A stretch of 64,000 nt of DNA from NCBI RefSeq assembly GCF_024586455.1, contig NC_065921.1, positions 44,972,574 to 45,036,573 on the forward strand, in the 5' to 3' direction. Shown here piece by piece: positions 34,005 through 45,682 of this stretch. Position numbers and translations under genes: made by a program. A model generated the notes under the pieces. The model was not told the DNA's origin. It saw nothing but the letters and a program-made list of their open reading frames with translations, and did not search any database. The DNA comes from Bactrocera neohumeralis (Eukaryota; Arthropoda; Insecta; Diptera; Tephritidae). How positions within the stretch are numbered: position 1 is the stretch's first letter; each line of letters starts with the position of its first letter.

Positions 34005-35260
34005 TTATTTGTACGGCGGCTGGCCGTTGCTGATTGCTTGAGCTCTGATGACAGCTGGCTCGATGCCGATGCGCCGAGTCCGCAACACAAAATGTACGCG
34101 TCTGTCGTCAATGAATTTACTTCTGCTAATGTGTGCTACCCATTGACTGCAAAAATGTTGCCATACAACGACGACGACAACCAGCAGCGGCGACAGCTTT
34201 TCTCGCTTGCTGTCCAAAACGGTTTGCATGTGAGCGGTGCGGGGCCGAGGAGGTAGGTGGGTAGGTGTACACTTGGTACGGCCGTGGTTGGAGCTGGGCT
34301 GCCGCAGCTCGTGCGCCCCCAGCAACAACAAGCGACCAACAACCAGCAACCTAGTCAAGCACTCAAGCAGCAAAGTAGCAAACTGAAGCAACAACAACAA
34401 TAATGGCAAGCACAGCAAAAAACCAAATTGGGGAAGCAGCTGCGTCAACAGTGGAGCAGCCGCAGCAGTAGCGCTTAACCCCCAACTTGAGTGGAGCGGC
34501 AGCGGCAATTCGCTTAATATACGGCCGTGGTCGGGTGGAGTCGGGTGCAGGCGGCGCGCCGTTTGAAAGTGGTGCAGCGCAGCGTGTTATGCTGTGATGT
34601 GAAGTGTGGCGATATCGCATGCATGCATATGTGTGTGTGTGGCTGCGCTCGGCCTCGAAGTGGGGCTTTGGGTCGGTGTGTCGGTAGGCCGTTGGGTCGT
34701 TGGGTCGCTGGTTCGCTTGTTCGTTGCGCTTCGTGCGCTCGTCAGCTCGGCGCTGCCGTTTGTGTCGCTGTGGGTCGCTTTGTAGCTTCGTGTTTGGGCA
34801 ATCGTTGTGCGCATGCTAGGAAGGCGGCATGAGTAATCAGCGACTAGCTGCGGCTCTGTAGCGCTGCCGCCTTGTACATCCACATTTTCATACAATTTTC
34901 TAAATATATTTGTGCCAAAGTTTGCACATTTCAGCAGACAAAGTGTGTGCTGCTTACTTTGCAGACGGATCGATTCTTTGGCAGCGGCGCTCAATTCCTG
35001 CACACGCTCTGCATTTGGACTTCGGTGCTTTTGCAGTTTTTCGTCATTTCATTTCTGGGTACCTACAATATGATTTGGCATTTTGCTTGCTCGACCCAAA
35101 AACTTTGAAAAAATCATGCAACAACAACTACAGCAAGTGCGGAAAAATCTCAGCTTTTCGTGAGGTGTGTACTTCGTGTGCTGATTTTTCGCTTTACTCC
35201 CGTTTTCGTTTCGTTTTTTTTCGTGTTTTGTTAGCAGCATCATTCACTTAATTCGTTCCA
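34005..35260 (+). promoter_or_regulatory. GC-rich low-complexity region, possible promoter or 5' exon
   Basis: Base composition changes sharply from the AT-rich surroundings. The region has CAG/CAA-rich tracts (34325-34400), many CpG dinucleotides and repeated TTCG/GTCGCT words (34640-34800). In flies such composition is common at promoters and 5' untranslated exons of developmental genes. Donor-like sites GAGGAG|GTAGGT (34251) and CGTGAG|GTGTGT (35165) are visible but unproven. The 167-codon minus frame (34005-34508) is Leu/Val/Pro repeats and the 72-codon plus frame has no recognised domain, so no coding call is made. It could serve the gene at 44 kb or one outside the window. Confidence 0.3.
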
Positions 35261-35689
35261 GGGGCGTGGGGGCATGTGTTGAATAATGCAATTAATTGCA
35301 CTCATTGTTATGAAATTTGTCCCCAAGGAAAGCAAACAAGAAAGTAGCGTTGGCAACAACTCTGAACAAGTGATGACATTCTGACATTTTTTTCACGCTT
35401 TGTTTTGTTTTCGATAGTCGCTAACTTAGTGAGATGATTAAGAGCAGCTTTTTGGTTGTTTGGCGTGCGTGGTGATTTCTTTTGATGGAAATGTATCTAG
35501 CATTGCTGATCCAGTTGATCATTCTAATCAAAAGGAAAACAGGAACGTTAGCATTGGTTGCACAGAAGCTAGCATACGCTTCACAAATAAGGAAGTTTCC
35601 ATAGAACTCGATTTTGATCATTCAGTTTGTTCGACAGCTAATTCTATAGCGGTCCAATATCGGCTGTTATGATAAATAAAGAGCGTTTT

Positions 35690-35960
35690 TGGGGGAAAAG
35701 GACGTGCACACATTTTCAAATCGGTATCTCAAAAGCTGCGGGACTGGTTCGCGTATATACTGATCGAACTCCTGAAAGAAGGCGAGCTCTCTTGCCATCC
35801 CTCTAACCCTTAACAGGTCGAAGGTCCAGAACGAGGCATGTCTTCAACAATCTCTCGATCATCTTTTAAGGCTTTGAACCACTCGTAGGCTTGTGTTTTT
35901 GATAAAACTGAATCATCATAAACCTTTTCCAACATTCGCAACTATTCCGCGATCGAAATT
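35690..35960 (-). pseudogene. Mariner transposase N-terminal relic
   Basis: On the minus strand the sequence reads LRMLEKVYDDSVLSKTQAYE then WFKALKDDREIVEDMPRSGPS, which is the helix-turn-helix linker found at the N-terminus of many mariner (DD34D) transposases. It stops right after the GPS(T) box. No catalytic domain follows, and a Helentron-like element adjoins it. Confidence 0.6.
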
Positions 35961-35964
35961 TGAT

Positions 35965-36880
35965 TAGAAATACTACCACGCCCACGAAACGCTATTCTAC
36001 AAATGTGATAAATTAATAGCTAAATTTGCCAGATAGTTAACATTTTACACCCGATGGGAGCTTTCTTAATGGGAGCTGGAGTAATAATCAAACGGTGGGC
36101 GTGACACCGCCCACTTTTAAGTGAAATCACATATCTCGGGACCAGAGCAACCGACTAACTAAATTTAGTCCGCGGCGTTCTTCTTACATTCTTAACAGTG
36201 GCAGTGTAAAAATGGGCGAAATCGAAGTACAGCCACACCTACTTTCCATATAGGAGAATTTTCACTTTCCAGTCCAGAAATAAAGAAGCAGTTAATATGA
36301 TGAAATAAAACTTTGTACGACTAATGTCCTTAGAGTACGCCATATTATGACCAAAAACTGTCCAAACTCAATCAAAACTGATCAAGCCACATATTTAGTA
36401 CATATAGTTGTCTTTTGATTGAAGATATTAGTCAATGTGTGAGATATACATATAATTGAAATTAAGCGGTAATCCTTCTCTTGTAATGGTATGTCTATAT
36501 GTCAAAAATGGGTTGAATCGGGTTAATACTTCTCTGAGCCCCCATTAACCTAATACCGGGTTTTTTGAACTTTCGGGGTTACTTTATACCGCATATATCG
36601 GTCAATATGTGAGTGACCTCAATGAAATTGAGAGAGAGTGTTTTTCTCATAACAGTGTATTAGTGTGCTTAAAATAGATAAAATCGAGCGAAAACTTTGT
36701 ATTAGTATGTGGCATGTTAATAGTTTGTGGTATTGGGAAGAACAGACAAAATCTGGTCGATACTACCCGAACGCCGATATACTCCATATAAGGATTTTCG
36801 TTTTTCTAGTAAACTTTAGGCAACTTTTAGGTTGCAAGAGTCGCTCGGTGGACCCGAACTTATCCCTTAATTACTTGATA
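35965..36880 (+). mobile_element. Old Helentron-like relic
   Basis: The interval shares ACCGCCCACTTTTAAGTGAA and neighbouring blocks with 26935-27000, and ends with GTTGCAAGAGTCGCTCGGTG, CCCGAACTT and TTAATTACTTG, a degraded version of the family 3' hairpin and tail. The left end is lost at the mariner relic. It has no coding capacity. Confidence 0.5.
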
Positions 36881-37699
36881 TACATATATATATTATATCG
36901 TACTAAACTTTATATATCCTGTTAAAGATATATTTGAGAATATTTATAAGGATCTACAAGATACAAGATAGATAGATAGCCGATATTCCACTACCGGAGC
37001 TTTTATCTGGCTCTTCAAAGTACGGTACATAGTGGTCTAAGTATGAGTTCATAACTTCAAATAATTAACTCTCTTGATGTACCGCTTCATGGAACAGAAG
37101 TCCCCTAGCTTGTATGAATTCATTCGACTAAAATTTATAAAGGTATATGCTTAAGGCTGGTCACTGCCTGTTTAGAGTTTATAACTGCACAAATTGTTAG
37201 GTCTATCACTTCAGAACATTTATGTATATGTTATATCAATTAGAGTAGCGATATTTTTGCTCTGAACATAAAATAAAAATATTCGTCTTTCAGAGGTTTC
37301 CGTTGGCCTTTTCATGGTCTTACTAATAACATGGTCTTACAATAACTTTTGGTCAAATAGAAATCTTATACAACTTAGTTTCTGATATATATTAAATATG
37401 AATTTTCACTTAATTTTTGAAAAGTGCTATTGGCAAACTGAATCAATAAGTTTCTTAAAATCTGTTATAGAAGTCTTCGGTTTTGACCAATTCGCCATAT
37501 CTCTCTTCTCCTCATTTGTTTAGCTATATATCATTACCAATTACATAAAATTTTATCGGGACTTATCCATATGCGCGCCCAAACCTAATCGATATTTTGA
37601 TCTCCATATGCCAATATGTTTGGCAGCTGTTTGCTTACGACGCGAAAACTTTGAGAAAAGAAAAGGTTTGCTAGAAATTTTCTATTTCCAATGGAATCA

Positions 37700-38170
37700 C
37701 GGCTAAAGAATCGTTAAAAATGTCGTGACTTCATTGAAAACTTGCGTCATACGAGTTGTTTTTAAATTATTTCCGGCAAGTGATCGCCGCCGCTAACTCG
37801 AATAAATTCCAGTCGAGAGATGCAATTTTCGGCGAATTTTTGCAGCAATTTGGGAATTTTATTTTTCAAGTGTTCAATCGTCTCAGGCTTATTATGCGTA
37901 GACAACCGACTTCACTTAACTCCATAAAAATAGTACAGCGATATTAAATCGCAAGTTATTGGAAGCCCACGACTCGTGGTAATGAGCTAACGAAAAGTCT
38001 CCTTCATTGCATCGCATGTAGCGTCGTAATGTTGGAACCAAAGGTCGACAATACCAACATCCTCCAATTCAAGCTTGAAAAGCCATTAATCATGACTTTG
38101 TAGATGATTCCAAATGTGACATTCAACCAAAAATGAGCTTCATGCTGAAAAAATTTTTCTTGAGAAAACC
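37700..38170 (-). pseudogene. Rosa-like transposase relic (minus strand)
   Basis: On the minus strand near 38130 the frame reads FFQHEAHFWLN, like the FSDEAHFWLNG first-Asp block of the intact rosa transposase but with the catalytic Asp replaced by His. Segments resembling the second block (LWFQHYDATCDAM, 38010-38045) and a C-terminus resembling ENCISRLEFIRVSGGDHLP (37775-37830) follow. Several shifts and stops are present. The surrounding 36.9-39.4 kb contains no other gene. Confidence 0.6.
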
Positions 38171-39403
38171 AACTATATCTCTCCCTGATTAGGAATGCCT
38201 ATAAATAAGTTAAAGCAGAATCAGTATAAGTCGAAATGCTTTCTGTAAAACATTTTGCCAGGCTATCAGAATAAACAACTAACAATATTTATCTATTAAC
38301 GTAATATTTATTTATTTCTTGCACCGGCTATTGAAGTTTTCAAGGGAATTTTTCCGTTAGCGAATACAGTGATGAGTTTTATGAAGATAATCAGTTTTTA
38401 GCTCAGTAACTACAACAATAAGACCATTAGCTGATAAGATTCGGCGACATTTTACTTTCCAAGGCGTTTGTAACTTAGCTGTAACCGGATAGGGTGAGAC
38501 GTTTCGACATACGAGCGACTGAAAAAACACATACACTCTCACCTACGTGGGATTATGAGATTTCAAAAAGCGTTTTATTTTTTTTAATGGTATGATATGT
38601 CTGGAATATTTTCAGAGTTTCAAGACATTCGATATGAAAGTCCGGCAGGCTAAACCGGTCGACTACTGCAATAATGTGTGATCGTGGTTTTCTCGGCGCA
38701 TCGTTTTCAAAGTCGGTGATCACGATTTCTCAGAAACTTGATAGAATGACCTCGTGATTGATCGAAGGTTTTTTTTTATCGATTACAACTGATTTTTTCA
38801 GAGCCAAAAAAATTTTAAGGAAAATTTACAAAATATTATACAAATGTTGCTCTTTGATATGCTCATGATATAAAAAAAAATTGGTGAAAAATGGGTATTT
38901 TTTCGGCCGCCAAAACCCTCGAAACTCTTTAAATAACGGATAAATCTTGCTTAGCCCTGTATGTAGATATTATATAATGGGATTTTTAGCAATAAATTCT
39001 AATGAATATGTTTGACACATAGTCTATGTATGTACATATGCATATACATACGTATTATTTTAGCCATCACAACATTCGTTTTTCAAATTCAAATCTGTAA
39101 TTTATTTTGTATTTAATATGGAAAATATTCCTATAATTTTCTGCGGCTGTGTTTATTTTCTTGCTACCTATTCATACATACATACATATGTACATGCATA
39201 TTTACATATTTCATGTATGTGATGCATAACAAACCCTTAGCATTGTGTGCTCAGTATTCATCTCATTTTCCGTGATTACTTTGCGCATTCATTCGTTAGC
39301 ATACGAAATGCGGCTCGTTCGACAGGTATGTACCTGACAGTGTGGCGTTTATACGTTAGTTGCTAAACAAAAGTACTTATGTATGTCATACTACTAAGAG
39401 CAA

Positions 39404-40489
39404 AAAATATTAAGACTTTGTTAATAATTTTAAAATTCTTAACTTATTTTTCAAAATCTAAGTGTCCTATTCGCGTTTAATGTCTTCAATTGACTCAAAA
39501 AGGTTTCCCGAGAGCAGTCGTTTGAGTTTGCTGAATAGCCAGAAGTCACACGGAGCTAAATCAGGCCAATACGGGGGTTGCGGCACGGTATTGGTTGAAA
39601 GTTTGGCGAAAAACGCATGACGAATCAATGGAGTATGCGACGCATTATCGTGGTGCAAAAATCAAGAGTTATCGGCCCATATATCTGGCCTCTTTTTACA
39701 AACGACTTCGCGTAAAAGACCCCTAATACCCAAATAGTATTCCCAGCTGAAAGTTTGGCCGGTAGAATTTGTAGTACTCTACACCTCGATAATTATCGAT
39801 TATAATCGATGAAACCATTGAGGTGTTTTTCGGTTTCGCCTTATCTTTTCCACGTTAGTTTGCCGATGGATCGTCTGTTTTCGGCTTTTTTAGCATAGAT
39901 GTAAGGCTCATCGCCAGTGATAATTCGTTTCATGACATCCTGGTGGTCGGAAAGCATTATTTTATAGACGTTAAAGCAACGGTAGACAAAACATAGTGAT
40001 TGTAGAACCAATCGTGCTTTTACTTTTCTTTGGCCCAACCGATCTTTCAAAATGGTTCGATATTCTAACGATGACAGTAAGATCTCTGTCTCTTATTCGT
40101 CGATTCCCAAGCACCAATTTTTTATATACGCGCTACGTCTGGACGTAGTTCGTTGTCAACGCGTCGACCCTCTTTGAATAATTTGTTCCAATCAAACACA
40201 CTTGCTCGCGACAAACAATTATCACCGAGGGCCTTTTCCAACATTCTCAACGTTTCGGTACAAGAAATTGGACACAAAATTTATTGGAACTTCTTTCTTG
40301 AATAATTTCACTCATCTAAAAAGTCGCTGAATGCACTTTATTTACTTCAGAAATACAAGCATATATGTATGTACCAATTACTAATGATTATTTTGATATG
40401 ACATATGACACAAATGTTACTGACAGTCCTAGAAAAAAAAATTTCGACGAATGGATTTTTGCAAATAAAAAAGTCTTACTATTTTTTGT
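39404..40489 (-). mobile_element. Mariner element, decayed but with both TIRs
   Basis: The ends AAAAAATATTAAGACTTTGT (39404) and, in reverse, AAAAAATAGTAAGACTTTTT (40489) are inverted repeats bounding about 1.09 kb. The internal transposase runs on the minus strand. A partner copy of the same family lies at 61800-62860 and a 3' fragment at 19680-20480. Flanking TA duplications are not obvious. Confidence 0.75.
39467..40330 (-). pseudogene. Mariner (DD34D-type) transposase relic
   Basis: Minus-strand pieces in order are RMLEKALGDNCLSRASVFDW (about 40240), ARLVLQSLCFVYRCFNVYKI and MLSDHQDVMKRIITGDEPYI (39900-40020), then HHDNASHTPLIRHAFFAKLS and PPYWPDLAPCDFWLFSKLKR (39500-39660). The second and third catalytic residues therefore survive in HDNASH and in the PDLAPCD box, but the first block reads GDEPYI instead of GDETWI. 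Stops and shifts separate the pieces. Inactive. Confidence 0.8.
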
Positions 40490-40629
40490 TCAAACGTGTG
40501 CAGAGTTCAAATAAATTACTTTTAAAATGGAAATATTTTTTTTTCAATGACAAAAATATTAATCAGAAATGAAAAAAAAATATTTTTATCTCTTCAATTT
40601 ATGTGGTTAATTGTCGCAAAAAATGCTGC

Positions 40630-40930
40630 TTCGTCACAGCCAAAACCTTAATTCAGACCGGTGCCCACAGTTGGTCATTTAAAGAAAGTAATTGCACAGA
40701 AGCGGCCAGTCATGGTCATTAGAAGAGGAAATGTGTTCCAGAGAGTTGCTTTTCAGAAGCTCTGTGTGCTTCATTGGGAAGTTTTTATGTATATATCAGC
40801 CTTAAACCGGACTTGGCCCCTAGTGCTTATTACCTGCTCTGGTCTAAGATGAATGATTTTACCTGTAAAGAATTCGCTTCAACAACGCGAACGACGACGG
40901 CGGATGCTAAAAGATATTGTCGGGACAATG
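40630..40930 (+). pseudogene. Second mariner-type fragment
   Basis: The plus strand contains LKKVIAQKRPVMVIRRGNVF, followed after a shift by PDLAPSAYYLLWSKMNDFTC and KEFAS, the catalytic-domain end of a mauritiana-type mariner. The Asp of the usual APSDY box is Ala here. No N-terminus or TIR is found. The following 40930-41098 shows nothing recognisable. Confidence 0.65.
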
Positions 40931-41108
40931 AACTACTCAGCTTAAGGGCCGCATTTAAAAAAAATTTAGTTTTGCTTGCTAAAAATAAAAAAACTAATAG
41001 GTCATTGCATGGAGACCTACAAAAACCATGCAGAAAAAATTTGGTAGTAATCGGAATATTTATCTTCCAATAATCCTTAAAAAATCTATTAGCTATGATT
41101 TAAAATAT

Positions 41109-42111
41109 TTCGTCTTCTTTATTGGCGTAAACACCGCTTACGCGTTTATAGCCGAGTTTACAATAGCGCACCAGTCGTTCTTCCTTTTCACTTTTTGGCG
41201 CCAATTGGAGACTCCACGGCTACGGCCTTCACCACCATATCTTTCCAACGGAGGGGAAGTCTTTCTCATTCTCTGCATCCGAGAGAGAGTTTTATTTCTC
41301 AATTGCCTACTTAGTCCGAAGTAGCCCATGTTGGAAATAATTATTTTGCGTTAGATTTCGAGACTGACGTTGTTGTTTATGTTAGTGCTGGCTCCAAGAT
41401 AGACGAAATTATCTACGACTTCTAAGTTATGACTGTCAACAGTGACGTGGTGACGTGACGTGATTTTGTCTGGCCCTCGTTCACTACCACACCAATTTGG
41501 AGAAAGCAGAACTACCGACGCGGTTGTTATGGCCAATGATGTCAATATCATCGGCGTACGCCAAGAGCAGTACACTCTTGTAAAAGATTGTACCTTCTCT
41601 GTTTAGTTTTGCAGCTCGAATTATTTTCCCCAGGATTAGATTGAAGAAGTCGCACAATAGGTAGCCTTGTCTGAAACTTCGCTTGGTATCGCACGGCTCC
41701 CGATCCTGACGGAGCTTTTGGTATCGTTCAACGTCAGTTTTAACAGTCGTATTAATTTTTCGAGGATACCAAATTCAGACATAGCGGCATAAAGGCAATA
41801 AAGGCAGGTCCTTTTCATGTGTTTCGATGCCTTTCCAAGATTTGGTTCATGCTAAATATATGATCAGTCGTTGATTTTCCACGCCTGAAGCCACTCTGAT
41901 AAGGTCCAATCAGTTTGTCTACGATGGCCTTTAATATTTGACGTTCGATAGAACCCTATAAGCGATGTTGAGGAGGCTAACTGCTCACAGGATACTTGGT
42001 CTAAGACCGGATGGAGCTGTTTGAGCCATACGTAAATAATTGTTTCTGGCCATTTCCAAGTGAACTGTTTTCACTTGCGTGAACTTCTGCACATGGCTCC
42101 ATCTTTTATTT
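41109..42111 (-). mobile_element. RTE-like retrotransposon deletion derivative with 11-bp TSD
   Basis: ATTTAAAATAT directly repeats at 41098-41108 and 42112-42122. On the minus strand the insertion reads: family 5' end and untranslated region (42106-41990), then a jump into the RT domain at TTAGCCTCCTCAACATCGC (about 41985), RT blocks to about 41490, and after a further deletion the 3' terminus (41340-41109). The hexamer TAGCCT occurs at both sides of the first deletion in intact relatives, suggesting a microhomology-mediated template jump. Frames are broken by stops, so the relic is inactive. Confidence 0.85.
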
Positions 42112-42251
42112 ATTTAAAATATATAGTACTGTATTTTTTAAGATAAACTAATCGAAATATAAAAACAAATTTACTTTATTTATTAAATTTTACACCAGGT
42201 ATGCCTCTTAATTTTTTTTATAATTCTTCTTTTCTTTTTTTAATCTACATA

Positions 42252-42639
42252 TTGGGTAGTCGAAAAAGTCTTTTCGTATTTTGTCAATAGTTGTCGTTGC
42301 AGTCGTATATCTCTAGTGATACCAATCACATTGTCCATATTGTGTTGGAAAGGTGAGAATTTAAGCTTCATTTATCCAAAAAAATAAAATTCGGTGAAGT
42401 TTAAAAAAAATTGCAGCTTTTCAAAAAGGAGTGAAAATAATGAAGACATTTTGAAATTTCGATTTACTTTGATAAAAGTTTTACACTGATGGAAAAATGC
42501 CTCTAGCGGAAAAAATGGCAAAAAGTGGTCGACCAAAATGGTACATATTTGTTTATTTACAAGTATTTATAAGTATAAATATAAAAAATTAAGTTGAAGT
42601 TTGATTAGAAATACAAAAAGACTTTTTCGACTACCCAAT
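42252..42639. mobile_element. Mariner-type MITE with long TIRs
   Basis: The ends TTGGGTAGTCGAAAAAGTCT (42252) and AGACTTTTTCGACTACCCAA (ending 42639) are perfect inverted repeats of at least 20 bases, flanked by TA on both sides (42250-42251 and 42640-42641). At 388 bp it lacks a transposase. The TIR resembles that of known insect mariners. Perfect ends suggest recent mobilisation. Confidence 0.9.
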
Positions 42640-43988
42640 ATTTAATATTTTTTCTCGTTTTTTTTATTTTTCAGTCTTGCTCTTCTTATTTTTTTTATTA
42701 GTAAAAAAAAACTAAAGTTTATATTATTTTTGTTTTATTCAATTATAAATTGCTTAGGTATACTACATATACACTAACTCTTTCATAAACACCTTTAGCT
42801 AGACTGCAGCCCACTGTACTGAGTGACGATGCAAGTGAGTAAATACATCGTGTATACGAACGAACGAACAGAACGCATGAACATTAATTCTACATATCTA
42901 CATGCATACATATGTATATCTTTACATACGAATTCGTTTAGATACTCATACCAGCGCTAACAAAGCCCTAAACATATGTATTCCAGCTACATAAAATGTA
43001 CAAATCACACACGTACATACCAGAATATGTACATACATACATATGTACATGAATGCGAATACATCAAGATGCCCTGAGTACATTTTTGAATTTTTGAATA
43101 AAATTGATTAAAATTATACTTATGACTTTAGTAAAATGTTTGGATTGCCTCAATACATAAGTATGTACATACCAGCTGTTTTCATATGTACATATGTATA
43201 TACAAGTATAGTACATACAGTAAATTTGTAGAGTCACAAACAGACATAACTGTACTGTTGCTTAGGAATATTATGAATATACGTAACGTTGAGTGAAAAA
43301 TCGAGCAAAAACAAAATGTATAATGAATAAATTTTCGTCTTCTTCTCCTACTTCTCGAATAATTTAATGCATATTCAATGCGTCTGTGTGCGAAAGAGAG
43401 CGCTATAGAATACTCAGCACCATTGTGTAACTAGAAGCTATGTACATTGAATAGAAGAAGACAGCTTGAAGTTTTTGGTGAGTGGGCATTCATTGAAAAG
43501 ATGAATTGTTGTGTATAGTTGTATTTGCATGCATTCACACGTACATATGTATGTACATAAGTATGTACCGTTGTGCGGTTTGGATGTAGCATTTTACTTC
43601 TGGTTTAGTTGAATGCACGCTTTCGCTCTGGCTGGATGTATAGTACATTAACTATAAAATAATTGTTTGAGATTTTTTTCAGTGCCCAAAAAGATAATAA
43701 TAATAATAATAACAAATAATTGATTTTTAGCCGAAAGTGGGTAAAAAAAGTGAATATGAGTATGTGTATGTATGTACATATATCGTAACTTTTGGTACTG
43801 ATGAATTCGTTCGAAAAATGGTTTTGATGAGCTCTGGAGTACATATAAACATTCATACATACATACATATGTATGTACATAAATTGATTATATAAAAGTG
43901 ACAGAAATATTGGTAAGCCTATACACACATATTCATAACAAAATGCCCTAAGATGATTTTCATAAAAAATTTCTATTAATCATTTTAG

Positions 43989-45286
43989 CTTCCAAAAAAG
44001 TGAAGATGTTGGACTCAGCTGCACTGAAGGCTTTACTAAACAGCTGGGGCTTACCCGAATTATTATCACGATTTCAAGGTATTGCCGTTAAACAGGCAAA
44101 CTCTAAAAATAAAATAATTTTAACCTTTTTCATTCACCTCCCTCCCCCACCCTCTCCAACAGACGAAAACATCGGCATCGACGAACTGAAAATGATGAAA
44201 TGCCACCACATCGGCGAACTATTACATTCCTACAAGCTAGGCACACGCATACGTTTTGAATATTACTTCGAGCGTTGGCGTCGTGATCAAAATCAGCCAT
44301 TGCTGTCTGCCAGCGCACCAAATCACTACCAACACTACACCCCGTGCCACACGTTGGCACATACTATGCCGCCACCAACATCAACAGCAACAGCAAGCGA
44401 GGTGATAACGGTTCATAAAAGTGTGCAAACACGTGCTACGAATACTGCGGCGGTGCGTTGCGTCAACGTAGCGACCAATACGTCAGAGGTGTTATTTAAA
44501 ATGCCGACACAGAGTAAGACACCGCCGCCGCTGGCGCCCGTTAAGGATGTGTTGCGTGAGATGCCACAGCTGACACGTCAACCGAGCATGCTGGAGGACG
44601 GCATTATGTCGGAGCCTGCAACGAATGCGAATACCACAACAGCAACGCCAACTGCAACAACAACTATTGGTGGTGGTGGTGGCACACGCTTAGCGCCACA
44701 ATTCCAATTCATCAACGACACGGAAGATGAAGAAGTTGATAACGGTCCACTATTGCACATACTGAACTCGTCGGGTTTTAAGGGTCTCTCACTGCTAGAA
44801 TACTACCAGCAGCATCAGCATTTTATGAATGTCCACCGTACGCTGCTCATACAGTTGATAGTGAATTTCTTCGATATGAATGAATATCATTTGTCATTGC
44901 GTGTTAGTCATAATTTGGAGCAACAGATATTGCAGCTCTTCCCCAGCGAAAAGTTGGAATACTATCGCACCGAGAAACGTGGCAAAATCTATGTGAAATT
45001 CTGCAATATGAAGCGTTATAAACGCGATAAGCCAATGTTGAAGCGCAAGTGGATGGACGATGCGGATGCGGGTGAAGATAGTGGTGGCGGTGGTGCTCGT
45101 GATGTTGATGCAGTTGCTGCTGAGAGTGGCGGCATTAGCAATAGGCCAACGGAACCAGAAGTTGGTATTGAATGTGGCGATGACGATGTGGAGGATCTGG
45201 CTCAAAGCTTTGAATACTGGCATGCCCAACATTCGCCCACCGGGGTGCAAGTTAAGACTGAGTCGCTAAGCGATGGTGATTACTAA
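43989..45286 (+). CDS. Spliced gene for an uncharacterised SAM-like protein (about 398 aa)
   Basis: This is the only convincing host gene. An ATG at 44006 follows a good splice acceptor (CATTTTAG, 43981-43988), so an upstream exon is likely. Exon 44006-44078 joins exon 44163-45286 across an 84-base intron; reading through the intron stays open but inserts 28 unlikely residues. Residues 1-65 (WGLPELLSRFQDENIGIDEL, then GTRIRFEYYFERW) look like a SAM-type helical domain used for protein interaction. A Thr/Pro-rich linker with a poly-Gly run follows. Residues 218-313 (LLIQLIVNFFDMN to GKIYVKFCNMKRYKR) form a second ordered, basic-ended block that seems conserved, and the tail is acidic. A nuclear or regulatory role is possible but inferred. 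I do not recognise a named orthologue. Confidence 0.75.
44079..44162 (+). other. Short in-frame intron of the SAM-like gene
   Basis: The donor CAAG|GTATTG and acceptor CTCTCCAACAG|AC bound 84 bases with a pyrimidine-rich 3' part (CACCTCCCTCCCCCACCC). Splicing joins F-Q to D-E-N and restores the SAM-like helix spacing. Because 84 is divisible by three and the intron has no stop, retention would give a protein 28 residues longer. Confidence 0.7.
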
Positions 45287-45379
45287 TGATAAGGGATGGT
45301 GTTGATGATGATGAAGTGATCTTTAAGTTGTGCATTAGTTTTATGTGGTGTATATGTTCCTTGCGTAGCGTGTCAGCTC

Positions 45380-45385
45380 AATAAA
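45380..45385 (+). terminator. Polyadenylation signal AATAAA
   Basis: A canonical AATAAA lies 94 bases after the stop codon of the SAM-like gene and is followed by T/GT-rich sequence (TTGGTGTCAAGGTTTT), as expected for a 3' end processing site. Confidence 0.6.
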
Positions 45386-45682
45386 ATTGAATTAATTGGT
45401 GTCAAGGTTTTCAACATCTTTACGTTGAGACATAAACTCGAGTTTAGTGTTTGTTTGTTTATAAACCACTGTGTGCTCTTATTGGATAGTTTCGAGAGGT
45501 TCAATTTGACATTTTTTGGTTAAATTACGATTTAGTATAATTTTATTGAAAACCATTGCGGTATTGACATAAGCTTTTAAAAAATTGTGTTGTGCTCAAG
45601 AAATTGCCTATATGGTAAACACTATTTTCGTGTGTAAAGTTAAATGCCAAGCAGCAAAATGGCAATTACACACTCATAAGGG

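Noticed and set aside
34005..34508. 167-codon minus-strand frame with Leu-rich start resembling a signal or membrane segment
   Set aside because: The Leu/Val runs come from CAG/CAA and GTC repeats in a GC-rich region, and overlapping frames are open on both strands for the same reason.
39467..40330. Possible SETMAR-like host gene
   Set aside because: The similarity is to the mariner transposase part only; TIRs surround it and there is no SET domain.
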